A stretch of 64,000 nt of DNA, from assembly GCA_050084515.1 (NCBI GenBank), contig CM114273.1, positions 33,418,001-33,482,000 of the forward strand. The letters are read 5' to 3'. Shown here in pieces: positions 12,684 through 23,250 of the stretch; positions within the stretch are counted from its first letter, which is position 1, and each line of letters opens with the position of its first letter. Origin of the DNA: Blasia pusilla. Lineage: Eukaryota > Marchantiophyta > Marchantiopsida > Blasiales. The translations under genes and the position numbers were made by a program. Under the pieces are notes generated by a model. That model searched no databases and was not told the origin of the DNA. It saw nothing but the letters and a program-made list of their open reading frames with translations.

Positions 12684-12833
12684 CTATCGTGCGCATACAT
12701 ATCGCTACACAACATACATCGCTCGTCACATCTACACCACACAACACCGATCTTCCCCAACCGCGGGTCGATCCACACATGTACAAAAATAAACTCATAC
12801 ATATACATGGAGATCACACAACCGCCCCCCTAG
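12684..12833 (-). repeat. Copy B: duplicated LTR-edge segment next to polypurine tract
   Basis: 12686-12820 repeats the 135 bp at 12076-12210 almost exactly, and 12821-12833 is a C-run (ACCGCCCCCC) that is a polypurine tract on the element strand. A polypurine tract normally abuts the LTR, yet here a copy of the LTR's far edge lies between them. The same layout is seen in copy C, and a similar segment follows the tract in the 31.2-kb fragment. Confidence 0.6.
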
Positions 12834-12898
12834 CTGGCAGTTGGATCCCCTTAACTCCAGATAGAAAATATCACATCTCTCTGACATGACCTACTACC

Positions 12899-13460
12899 CT
12901 ATACACATCTCGGACACATCCATCGTCCCGTGGGAACCACATCAAGAGGGGGGGGTCAGACATGACATATGCCACCCTCGAGAACAACCATCACATACCA
13001 ACATGGTGGTTGCACCCCTTGCATATCCGCACAACATACACCTCAAGCCTATAGGTACCACTGCCAAGCTCGGATCCACCGTCCCATCTACGTTCGGAAG
13101 ATGACATGGCGCACAATTGCGCACATGATCCTTCCAAACCATACCATCTCGTCCCTCCAACATGAGGACTCCGGTCGATAATACCTCGCGCACACGTAGG
13201 ATAGTGCGCCCTGCAGTGACATCTAGCGTCGTGGGTGCCGCCTGCTGTAAATACACGTAATCTCCAGGATGAAACCTCCTAATCCCTGGACGATAAACTC
13301 CTCCACGAATGGTCGCGTACCTCAATGTATCTCTATGCTGGGCAATAGCTAAGTTCTCAAAGGCCATAGGCATAACTCTACGAAAAACTTCTGCCCTCTG
13401 AGAACATGCTTGCACCCACACATCTGGATCATCAAGATCTAACACCTCCGCCATGTCACA
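12899..13460 (-). pseudogene. Copy B: integrase C-terminal domain fused to a PHD finger
   Basis: An open frame of 170 codons (12942-13454) contains the SH3-like integrase C-terminal domain (GDYVYLQQAAPTTLDV, then LRVREVLSTGVLMLEGRDG). It runs straight into a PHD finger: CMLC, VCDGC, GWHMSC from residue 139. A length change in the C-run near 12950 shifts the frame; the continuation reads LDVVPTGRWMCPRCV and ends at a stop, 12899-12901. All eight zinc ligands (C4-H-C3) are therefore traceable. In chromoviruses this position holds a chromodomain, so the PHD finger probably has the same targeting role (inference). Confidence 0.85.
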
Positions 13461-14150
13461 TCGAATCGCTGCAGTAAATCAGCTCTCTCCCAAAGAGCAA
13501 AAAGTACGGTGAAAATGACGCCAAGGATGCTGCCGACTAAAGCGATAACCCATAGCCAACCATGGCAAATCAGAGGTCCTCCCTCAATCGTCCCCCGCAA
13601 GCCATACTTGCGCAATCCTCTCTTCACCGTCTCAGATTACTCTCTCTCCGCCAATCCACCCGTCTCGGGATGATCTCGGGCGTGGTGCGGTGATTTATCG
13701 GCGCTTTGATCACACAAGGCCCGAAACTCTCCCTCGAACTCGATACTGGTCGGGTCAACACCTTTGCCGGTGCACCAAAATGACTAAGCACACAATCTAG
13801 AAACGATAAGCTGTTCCCTCGCCGCTTTGTCCGGTAGTGCCACCAACTCTATCCACTTGGAGAAATGTTCCACCATGACCAACACGTACCTATGATAATG
13901 CCCTGTCAATGGCAAAGGTCCCATAAAGTCTAAACTCCACCGATAACCTAAACCCATAATCGGCAAAGGATGTAATCTGAGTGGGAGCATTGAAGGATGC
14001 TCACACTCTGTCACATACCATACATCGCCACAAATCTGCATGACCCAAAGTATGCATGCCGCGCCACCAATATCGAACTTGGAGTAAGTCGTAAAGTACG
14101 CTTTACTCGAAATGTCCCAACTCCTCATGGGCATGTCGCACTACACATGC
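13461..14150 (-). pseudogene. Copy B: integrase core, decayed
   Basis: 13784-14134 encodes LGYRWSLDFMGPLPLTGH with the first catalytic Asp and VMVEHFSKWIELVALPD. An HHCC-like zinc-binding part lies upstream around 14000-14110 (TECEHPSML region). The second half, 13461-13780, is frame-shifted and shows only weak traces of the remaining catalytic residues. It is continuous with RNase H upstream and with the PHD-bearing C-terminus downstream. Confidence 0.75.
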
Positions 14151-16010
14151 TCATTGGGAAGGATGAGGTACCACTCGTATCCTACCATCTCCCCATACCC
14201 GCAAAATGTGAGTCCCCTCCCACCTGAACCTCTTGGCTCTCTGCAGGATCCGATCCCGCTCCCTAGCACTCACTGTACTCGCAATGACGCCAGTGCGCAA
14301 GAAGTCCACAACCTCCACGTCGTCATGGATATCACGACCACCTGTCGCCTCCTCACTAACCTCCGGATCCAAAGACTCATCATCCAATCCCACCACTGGA
14401 GTCATCACCTGTGGCTGACCTGCCATAGTCAACCAACAAAGATAGGCAGATGCATGCCAACCGGGCACCATCTCCTCATCACTCTCTCCGTGCCATCGAG
14501 CTCCTGTGTCGTCTCTCTGACTCGGACATGGGTTACGACTCAACCCATCCGCATCCTGGTTCAGCCGACCTGGCCTATGAACCACCTCAAACTCATACTC
14601 CTGTAGTAATAGAGCCCACCTGGCAAGCTTTCCCGTAAGCTTGTCGGACTCCATCAACCACCTCAACGGCTGATGATCAGTGATAAGTGTGAAAGGGTTG
14701 CCGAATAAATAGCACCTAAAATGTGCCACGGCCCCACATGACCAAGCACTCTCCCTCGTAGAGGAGTGTGACTTTGCCTCTGCAATGTTGTTCGATCGGC
14801 TCGCGTAAGCCACAACAAACTCCCTCTCCTCGTCATCCCTCCGAGTAAGCACGCTCCTAGACCCAACATGCTCTAACCGTATGTAATCGAATGGGCGACC
14901 CTAACCGGTCTCTCGTAAAATGGGTGAGGACGTCAACTTTGTCCTTGAGCTCCTAAAATGCTCGCTCCGATCATCTCCCCACAACCACACTGATCAAGTC
15001 TCGTCAACAAAGTCAAAGACTTTGCGATCGCACTAAAACCCTTGACATATCGTCGATAGAAGTTTGCGAGTCCAAGAAATGCTCGGACTCGACTCACATC
15101 TTTAGGGCGTGGAATCTGCGCAATAGCCTCTACCTTTGCCTGCTGAACGCCTAACCCACTCGGGTATATGGTGTGTCCCAAATACTCAATCTGCTCCTGA
15201 AAGAATCTGACTTGCCTGGATGTAACTTCGGTCCATGTAACTGCAATCGCCGAAACACCTCCTCCAAGTGTCGCTCATGCTCCTCAACCGTGGAACTAAA
15301 GATAAGAATATCATCTATGTAACATCGTACAAAATCCAAGCCAACCAGAATCCTATCCATCACTCTCTGAAACTCCGCAGGCGCGTTCTTCAACCCAAAT
15401 GGTAAGAACCGCTATTGATACAAGAAATCTCTCCCGAACCGATCTATCCCCCAGAATGCTGTCTTCTCCTTGTCCTCCAACCTGATAGGAAGCTGATGAT
15501 AGCCAGTACGCAGATCTAAAGTACTGAAGATCTTTGCATGCCCTACCGCATCAAAGATCTCCTCAGGAGTAGGCATGGCATACCGATCTGACCTCGTCTG
15601 TCGGTTGATAGGACGGTAATCTCCACACATCCGCCTATCCATCCAATTGCCATACATATCCTTCTTCCTTCTTCGCGGCATGATGTGGCGGATGCATACT
15701 CCCATGTGATAACTCCACAAGTCCCGCCTCCAACAAGTCGACTCCTGCTCTAAATCAAGGCTCGCTCCATATCAGAATACCAGAGGGTTGACGAAAGATC
15801 GGCGTATCACTAGCCAACTCAATCCGTATCCCGGGACCCTTCAACCTACCCAAGTCCTCTCATATGAAGGCAAAACAACTGACATGCCCTCTCAGAAACC
15901 TATGAACTCGCCGTCGCTCTCCTCCTATCAACTTGAGACCTATCACAGGCTCCCAAGTCTCCATCATGACCTCACTCGGAGAGGACGCAACCTCCGGCTT
16001 TGGTTGCTAT
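14151..16010 (-). pseudogene. Copy B: reverse transcriptase and RNase H, frame-broken
   Basis: RT pieces: LDLRTGYHQLPIRLEDK (15412-15720), then CYIDDILIFSSTVEEHERHL with the catalytic YIDD box (15151-15393), then YPSGLGVQQAKVEAIAQIP and the connection domain (14933-15181). RNase H and tether (14151-14852): GESAWSCGAVAHFRCYLFGN, FTLITDHQPLRWLMESDKLT and QDADGLSRNPCPSQRD, a typical gypsy RNase H end. Spacing agrees with copy A. At least four frame changes are present. The N-terminal part near 15740-16010 is the most damaged. Confidence 0.85.
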
Positions 16011-16181
16011 GTAGCAACCCTAGCCACCTCATAGCATGACCACTCCACTCGACCTCCTACACCATGCTCCACATCCAAAAATGAACATGTGCTACTCTAG
16101 CCGCTTTGCACTCTCTCGCTCGAACGACGCCCCAGAAGTCCATGGGTGCCTATCTCTCCTCGTCTCGCCCCGACCAATGCC

Positions 16182-17340
16182 TCAGAAGACCCTATAGGGT
16201 GGTCCAACTCGTGGGCGTGGCGGCATGGATGACACTCGCATCCGTCTCTCGCCACCCATACCTAGGCTGACTATCCATGTGAGACAGTTGAGGTCCATCG
16301 CCTGCCCCAACACCTGTCTCCGTGATGCCCCAGTCATCCCTGGCACCGCCGTAGTACCGGTAGTGAACCCCATGGCGCGCTTGCGCTCATCTGCTGTAGG
16401 CTCCTCCAATACTCCGGTCACCTCATCCCAAATCATGCCTGGCCCTCCCTGACGAAAGGCATGGGATGTTGGGAAGCTCACCAACGTAGGTAAGGCTGCC
16501 CTCAACTCCCCCACCCTATTGGCCGTGGCCAATGGTGGTCTATCATCGCATGTCACCACCTGAGATCGACACCCTGAGTCCAAAATAGCATCCACCGTGA
16601 GATGTGGTGCTCTCTGGATTCCACTGTAGGCTCAACTCAGTACCTCTGATGGTATCAGGTTCGTCCACCACAATCGTGGACGATGGGCACATGACCCAAC
16701 TCTCGCTGCATCTAACAACACAGTCGGTCCCAACCAAGACCTCACCTGATGTACACTCGTCATCACACATGCACGAGTATCTCCCAACAACGGCACGTTC
16801 TCCAAAATGTACGCTGGAGAACATATCTGACTCTGCTGCAAGTGTCGTACTACTCGCAGCATCTCCCAAAACATCCCTGACCTCGGATCCTGCAATCCAA
16901 ATCCTCGGCCAGCTGATGAATGACCCTGACATGGCCATCCAGCAATCACCAAATGAATGGTGCCAACTCTATCCAAATCCTGCGCCCCCACCAAAGATAT
17001 GTCGGCGGGTAGCGTATGCTGGTATCCCCGTACTGCAGATACCAACAAAAACTCAGGATACCTCTGGACCAATCTCGCCACGTGACGTAATGGTACTTGC
17101 CGCACGGTCTCATCTCTCCACATAAAGGTACTGATGCACCCGTATGCCTGCTTGCAATATGGCCGTCAATCCGGTGCTAATCCCTCCGAAGAGATCTAAC
17201 ACCCTAACACCCTCCTCAGGGCATTGCCACACAACAGGTGTGGTATCTAGTGGGGTCATCGTCTCCACTCCAAGAGCCCGATCGCCACGTGACTCTCGTT
17301 GCTCTGGGATAAAAACATGACTCCACGCTTGCCTCACAAG
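16182..17340 (-). pseudogene. Copy B: DNMT3-type cytosine-5 DNA methyltransferase, most complete copy
   Basis: Motifs in canonical order across three frames: I, EEGVRVLDLFGGISTGL (17110-17337); II, YLYVERDET; IV, VIAGWPCQGHSSAGRG with catalytic Cys and the PCQ triad (about 16905-16945); VI, YILENVPLLGD with the catalytic Glu; VIII, DAARVGSCAHRPRLWWTNL. IX/X follows in 16182-16595: AMGFTTGTTAV and SRRQVLGQAMDLNCLTW. The unpermuted order and the C-terminal segment resemble DNMT3. Insertion of about 120 residues between VIII and IX/X may be the target-recognition region. The enzyme would methylate cytosine in DNA, possibly the element's own cDNA or its insertion site (inference). Frame breaks lie near 17115 and 16600. 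Confidence 0.88.
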
Positions 17341-18102
17341 GTCGTCGGCACCTCTGAGCTCTCAGTCGCACCCCATAATGGTGAAGAGGCATCGCTAACA
17401 TGGGAAGAGACACCCGCCATGGCCTGTCTCTCCGTGGGACTATCCGCCATTGGGACATCCTCCGCATGTGCATTCCCCTCCAACAACTCTCCTGGCCGGC
17501 TAACACTACCTGTGAAAGCCGCCAACGTAGGTAACACGTGATCGACCACCTCGCCCCCAAATCGCACGGGTAATCGACTCATCGATCCGACCGCCATCCT
17601 GGCCGATAAAGCAACGGTCTCCTCCCGTAGAAGTCAAGGATGAATCTAGGGGATATAACATCTTTGTACTCCCCACCAACACATCGTAAACTCCGGTGTC
17701 GTAATGACATAGGTCCATAGCACTATCCGTCGTGATGCTCGCCGACTCTCACAACAATCTCATGTTGAGTCATATATCGAGTGGGTGATACTTCAATTGA
17801 CGGAAGGGACAAGGCTCAATGTCGGCCTTCAGAACCCCAACGCTAAACACGCCGCCTTTCCTAACATCAAGGGTTGCGCTAATCAAGAGGAGCCTTTGGT
17901 GGTATATCTTTCTTCCCAACCGGACTAAAGAGAGGAAATACTCAGCTCGGTTATCCAAAGTAACACTACCAGTGTCACCATTGCTCGCTCTATGGCTGTT
18001 GGCATATCTGCTCGCTCTATGGCCGGTGTAGTGTGAGCTAGGCCTACGCCGGGAAGGGGGAGGGGGGCGCTGTCTTGCCGCTCTCGCCCTCTGATAGCAC
18101 AC
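17341..18102 (-). pseudogene. Copy B: protease region and acidic linker
   Basis: 17770-18102 and 17506-17718 correspond to copy A's protease region: GVLKADIEPCPFRQLKYH pairs with GIRSPELEPCPFQIQTSL, and GVYDVLVGSTKMLYPL pairs with SYDVLVGGAVLYPM. 17334-17597 is the linker between protease and methyltransferase; its equivalent also appears in the 30.7-kb fragment. Frame-broken. Confidence 0.6.
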
Positions 18103-18436
18103 CCGTCAGGCTGTCGGTCACGCGCTGCGATATGCCCGTCGCGCGCCTAACCTAAACTTTGACCTAACCTAGCCGTCTTTAAGACCCCGGCGGTTGCAAG
18201 ACCCAAACTTGCCCTTTCCTTTCTCTCGACACACTTTACTTTTTACACCCGACGCCCCACCACACGCTACAAAGATACCCCCCATCAATCCGCACCAAAG
18301 CAAAATCTGAGAAAAAACGGAATTTCCCACGGCCTTCGAACAGAAAAAATGACACACAACGTCACACACACGTCTCCGGGGCCCGACCAAGGCAACTCGC
18401 TTGCCTGCAAACTTAATTTGTGTGACATCTTTCTCA
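18103..18436. other. Junction DNA where Gag and part of the 5' LTR are missing in copy B
   Basis: Between protease and LTR there is only about 330 bp, where copy A carries more than 2 kb of Gag and leader. No Gag motif or zinc knuckle is present. The LTR resumes abruptly at AAAAATAAAGAGTAG, lacking its first 135 bp. This fits a single internal deletion of Gag, leader and LTR edge. Confidence 0.5.
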
Positions 18437-18914
18437 TGTAAAAATAAAGAGTAGTAAAACGGCACACCCGGCCTAAAACTCCACTCCTCAATCTACATCG
18501 GCATATCGAGCCTCGCCCACCCTGTGCTATCAAGGGGACTTAGCACCCTAGTCCTAGCTCACACACATACAAGGGAGGTGCTCCAACGGGTTGACAAGAT
18601 GAGAAAGATGGCTTAGGAAAGCCATCTTCCTCTCTTATATAGGTTGGGAAGAGCCAAAAGGCTCTTCTCCTAAGAATAGCCCTTCCCTTGGTAACCTGCG
18701 CGCACAGGTTACCAGGGGCAGGTGATATGGTCAACAAGTCACCCGGTTGTAAAAGACCTCTACATGAAAGTCGTCAGAAACGACGTTCCTGACACAATGG
18801 ACCTATCCTCAACCTCATCCGACACTGTGGGACAAAGTTACACTCAAGATAGTCCGCTGGCTCCTACGCCCTATCCACGATAGATCTCGGCCTATCGGCT
18901 ACTCAGATGTGACA
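18437..18914 (-). repeat. Copy B: right (5') LTR, truncated
   Basis: Matches 12211-12682 with a few small indels and ends GATGTGACA at the target duplication with copy C. The 135-bp edge segment present in the left LTR is absent here. Confidence 0.75.
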
Positions 18915-19560
18915 ACACCTCTGCTGGTGCATCAAAATGACTAAGCACTCTATCAAGAAATGCATAAGCCTCTCCCTCACTCAACCTATCCGGAAATGCT
19001 ACCAACTCAATCCATTTGGATAAGTATTCCACCATGACCAACACGTACCGACTATGGTGTCCCGTCAATGGTAAAGGCCCTGCAAAGTATAAACTCCAGC
19101 GATACCCTAATCCCATGATCGATAAGGGATGCAAGTGTGGTGTCGGCGTATTGAACGATGCCCGCACCCTATCACATACAATGCATTTGGCTACAAACTG
19201 CTGAACATCTGTCTACATACCACGCCACAAATAGTGAATCTCAATCAAGCTATATGTACGCTTGACTCCAAAATGCCCTAACTCCTCTTGAGCATGTCTT
19301 ACGACTCGTGCTCGTTGAGAAGGATGCGGCACCATCTGCACTTGTCCATCCTCCCAAACTCAAAGCACATGCGTCCCCTCCCACCTAAACCTCCTGGCTC
19401 GCTGTAGGACTCGATCCTACTCTCTAGCACCCATCGTGCTTGCTGAGACACTAGTGCGCAAGTACTCCAAGACCAACTCATCGTCGTGGATGTCTCCAAT
19501 CCTTGTCGACTCCTCACTAGCATCTGGATCTAAAGACTCACCATCCAACCTCCCTCTTGG
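18915..19560 (-). pseudogene. Copy C: integrase, remaining part
   Basis: Continues copy C's integrase right of the nested element. It encodes GLGYRWSLYFAGPLPLTGH (first catalytic Asp replaced by Tyr), VMVEYLSKWIELVAFPD and RVLSHFDAPAEVLSH. The zinc-binding N-terminus around 19150-19300 is degenerate. The coding strand and order agree with copies A and B. Confidence 0.8.
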
Positions 19561-20575
19561 AGTGGATGCCTCCTGCTGACCTCACATAGCCAATAGACAT
19601 AAATAGGCAGATGTGTGACGGATCAGCACCATCTCCTCATCACTCTTACCATGTCACCGCGCTCCAGTCGCATTGCTGTGGCTCATGCATGGGTTACACC
19701 TCAACCCATCCGCATCTTGGTTTTGATCTCATGCGCAATGGACAACCTGAAAATCATACTCATGCAACAAGAATGACCATTTGGAAAGCTTCCTTGTAAG
19801 CTTGGCATACTCCATCAACCATTTGAGTGGCTGATGATCAATAATGAGCATGAAAGGGTTCCCGAATAAATAACATCTAAAATGGGCCACTGCCCACATT
19901 GCAGCTAAGCATTCCCCCTCATAGGAACTATACTTTGCTTCTATCGCGTTGTTCAAGCGGCTTGCATATGCCAGTACGAACTCCTTCCCCTGATCATCTC
20001 TCTACATGAGCACTACTCCTAACCCCAACATACTCTAGTCCGTATGTAATTGGAACAAGCGACCATGCATAGGTCTCCTCAAAATGGGCAAGGACGTCAA
20101 CCTGTCCTTGAGCTCTTGAAATCCTGATCATCTCCCCAAAAACACTTCTGATCCAACCTAGTTAGCAAAGTTAGTGCCTTTGCAATTGCACTAAAGCCCT
20201 TCACGTACCGCTTGTAGTAGTTTGCCAATCCCATGAAATCTCGAACTCGACTCACATCTGTAGGGTGAGGAATGCACGCTATGGCCTCCACCTTTGTTTG
20301 CTGAAATCCAATACCCCGTGGATAAACGGTATTTCCAAGGTACTCAATCTGGTCATGGAAGAACCTGCACTTGCTTGGATTTAACGTCAGCCCATGTAAC
20401 TGCAATCGTCGAAACACCTCCTCCAGATGTCTCTCATGCTCCTTCAACCGTGGAACTGAAGAAAAAAATATCATCGATGTAACATCTTGCATAATCCAAA
20501 CCAGCCAAAATTCTATCCATAACTCGCTGAAAACCCTCAGGGGCGTTCTTCAACCCTAATGGTAAGAACAGCCAG
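19561..20575 (-). pseudogene. Copy C: RNase H and C-terminal part of RT; N-terminal RT deleted
   Basis: RNase H pieces: YSSYEGECLAAMWAVAHFRC and IIDHQPLKWLMEYAKLT (19729-19956). RT connection and thumb: LHGLTLNPSKCRFFHDQIEY and DVSRVRDFMGLANYYKRYVK (20097-20492). Upstream of 20575 the RT stops and DNMT sequence starts within about 50 bp, so the first part of RT found in A and B is deleted. A short duplication of the word GGTGCAAACA lies at the junction (20577-20621). Confidence 0.8.
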
Positions 20576-20599
20576 TGGTGCAAACAATCCTTCCTGAAA

Positions 20600-21555
20600 G
20601 AACCGCCATTGGTGCAAACACTCCACTATGTCCTGCATCAGTGAAATGAACTCCCATCTCTCTGTGCTCTCGTGACATGTCCCATGAAGTCCATGGATGC
20701 CTCTCCATCACCATTGTAATCCCAGCTAGTGTCTCACCCGTCTCGGTAGACGTTGCGCTATAAAGTGGACGTAATGTCACAGACGCCTCTCGCATCCGTC
20801 TCTGCTCAGCCCAACCAAAACTGAGCACCCAAGTAAGATAATTCAAGTCCATAGTTTGAACCAATACCTGTCTAAGGGATGCCTTTGCCATCATAGGCAC
20901 CGCCGTCGTACTTGTAGAGAACCCCAGAGCTTGCTCTCGCTCATCAACGTTGGGCTCCACTAGTGTATATGCTTGCTCATCCCATATCATGCATGGTCCT
21001 CCTCTGCAAAAAGCATGAGATGACAGAAAACTCACCAATGTAGGCAATGATTCCCTTTGTTGGACCATCCAATTGGCTACTGCTAATGGTGGTACATCAT
21101 CATGAGTAACAACTTGAGATCGCCGCCCAGGATCCATGATTGCATCCACTATAAGTAGTGAAACCCTAAACCCTAAACCCTAGACTCCATCATAAGCCCG
21201 CCTCAGCAACTCGGATGGTAAAAGGTTTGTCCACCACAATCATGGACGGTCTGCGCGCAATCCAACACTTGTCACATCCAACATCACCGCCGGTCCTATC
21301 CACGACCGCACCTGATGTACACTCACCATCACTTAGGCTCGAGTCCCACCTAACAAGGGGATGTTCTCCAAAATGTAGGCTGGAGAACATCTTTGGGTAG
21401 TCTGCAAGTGTCGAAGAACTCGCAACATCTCCCAAAACATGGCCGACCTAGGGTCCTGCAAACCAAGTCCCCGACCCGCCGAAGAATGACCCTAACATGG
21501 CCACCTTGCCACCACCAAGTGTATCAGACCAACCCTATCTACATCTTCGCCCCCA
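20600..21555 (-). pseudogene. Copy C: DNMT3-type methyltransferase, motifs IV to X
   Basis: 20556-21149 holds DEREQALGFSTSTTAVP and SLRQVLVQTMDLNYLTWVLS (IX/X). 21190-21435 and the frame above it hold motif VIII and ILENIPLLGG (VI). Near 21487-21520 motif IV reads WPC followed by TAG, then GHSSAGRG, the same nonsense codon as in copy A. The copy ends where a CACTA-like terminus begins; motif I is missing and does not reappear beyond that transposon. Confidence 0.8.
21162..21184. repeat. Short plant telomere-type tract (CCCTAAA)
   Basis: AAACCCTAAACCCTAAACCC followed by TAG lies inside the methyltransferase of copy C, at a place where copy B has unrelated coding sequence. About two and a half CCCTAAA units. 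Confidence 0.8.
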
Positions 21556-22360
21556 CACTAGTAGAAAAGGGGTCATTTTCAACCCATATGGTTGTTACTC
21601 AACTACTCTTAGTTACTCAAAACCCTCCGAGTGACTCGTGAATTACTCACATGGTTGTGGAGTCACATTTAGATACTTTTTTTTTTTCATGAATAATGAC
21701 ATCTTTCTTAAGACATACGAAGCCACTTTATAACATGGAAGATATAATACTAGTGCCCAAAATTATATGGCATTTTTTATATAATTTTAAATGAAAATAC
21801 ATGAATCTACTTAATATGTCATACAATCTAAACCATTCGTATACTAATCTCATGGAAAATTATTTTCTGGCTTGGAGAGGGGTAAGAAATATATATGGAC
21901 GAAAACTAGAAAAATATTGAAAATGAAGTGCAAAATTGGCTAAATCGTGGGAAGAAGATATCCACTAAACCCATGGGAGTAGCACACAAAGAGGCGCACA
22001 ACAGTTGGCAACGAGTCGCGACTGAGAATGAGGCTGGGAGTCGAGGTTTCAGATTTGGAGGACTTTGGAATTTCTCATGTTTTAGGCTTTGTTTCTAGAT
22101 GACCCCCTTGTATTCTGGACTTGATAAGGTGGCTATCTGAACGAGCTTCTATCTCTGTGTACCGCAAAGATAGAAGCTCGTTCTTTGGGTGGTTTTCAAT
22201 TGGAACGTGTTTGTTTCCATTTTTGTGTTGCATGTAGTGTTGTGCAATCATCCCTTCTCCGCTCTTGCTTTCAAGGTGAAAATATCTCTCTCTGGGTGTT
22301 ATTTAAAGGTGAAAATCTAGTGGTGGACCAGTTGTAGGTGATGAGTTTGATGCGAACATT

Positions 22361-22586
<226 letters not shown>

Positions 22587-23250
22587 CTAGGTCTATACTT
22601 TGTTGCCTCGTAGTCTATTTTGCGGGGCATCTTATGATGGTCTCTTTTCCAGTTTGGGTCCGGTTCTTCTCGTGATGAATCTGACTGAGTCTAGCTGTTT
22701 CTATGCAAATTCATGGGTAGGGGAGTGTGTGCATATGAACAACTTAAATAGAGGATGCAGAAATCGTTGCACCTTTTTGTTGATAACGGAATGCCATCAT
22801 GACAGTCCTTCACATTCTCCACAATTGCCTTTGGAACTTTCATGTAAGAATCTTTGAATCTCAGTGGAGAAATGTGATAATACACTCTTTGTGAATTCAA
22901 ACAAAATTCCCAGTAGATCAGATTGTCCTTGTTGTTCAGTGTTTGGTATTGAGCTACTTCACATACCGAGCGTTGAATTTATCCCCAACTAACTGAGCAA
23001 GAGTTGAATGAAATCGTCGAGTTTCGTTCATCTTGATATAGCTAAACATACTTTGCATGTGAGAGCAATGAGTGCTCCGATAAGTTTGACATCTTTCAGA
23101 AGGCAATTTGCTTGTAAGGATTTTACATAAATTCTATTTCATATATGGACTCTTTACTGTGCAATGAATGAGTTTTGTTTGTTATTTGTATTCACTCACT
23201 GGCAGTTTCTCAAAAAATTATTCACTAACTATGGCCTTAATGTTGTGTAG

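Larger units (their letters stand above)
12075..18914 (-). mobile_element. Copy B: DNMT/PHD-bearing Ty3/gypsy retrotransposon nested in copy C
   Basis: Copy B interrupts the integrase of copy C exactly. The left host sequence ends GTCAACAC and the right resumes ACACCTCTG, and joining them restores the order seen in copies A and B. The target duplication is ACAC (AACAC if the last A of the LTR is shared). Outer ends are TGTC...GACA. Order on the element strand: truncated 5' LTR (18437-18914), protease, DNMT, RT, RNase H, integrase, PHD, polypurine tract, duplicated segment, 3' LTR (12075-12682). Gag is absent. CpG-containing words look more abundant than in A or C, which suggests a younger copy. 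Confidence 0.85.

Noticed and set aside
16182-17340. Methyltransferase as a bacterial restriction-modification gene or contamination
   Set aside because: Three copies share the same place between gypsy protease and RT, and the C-terminal motif resembles DNMT3, not bacterial enzymes.
16182-17340. Methyltransferase as a plant DRM
   Set aside because: DRM enzymes have permuted motifs; here the order is I-IV-VI-VIII-IX/X.
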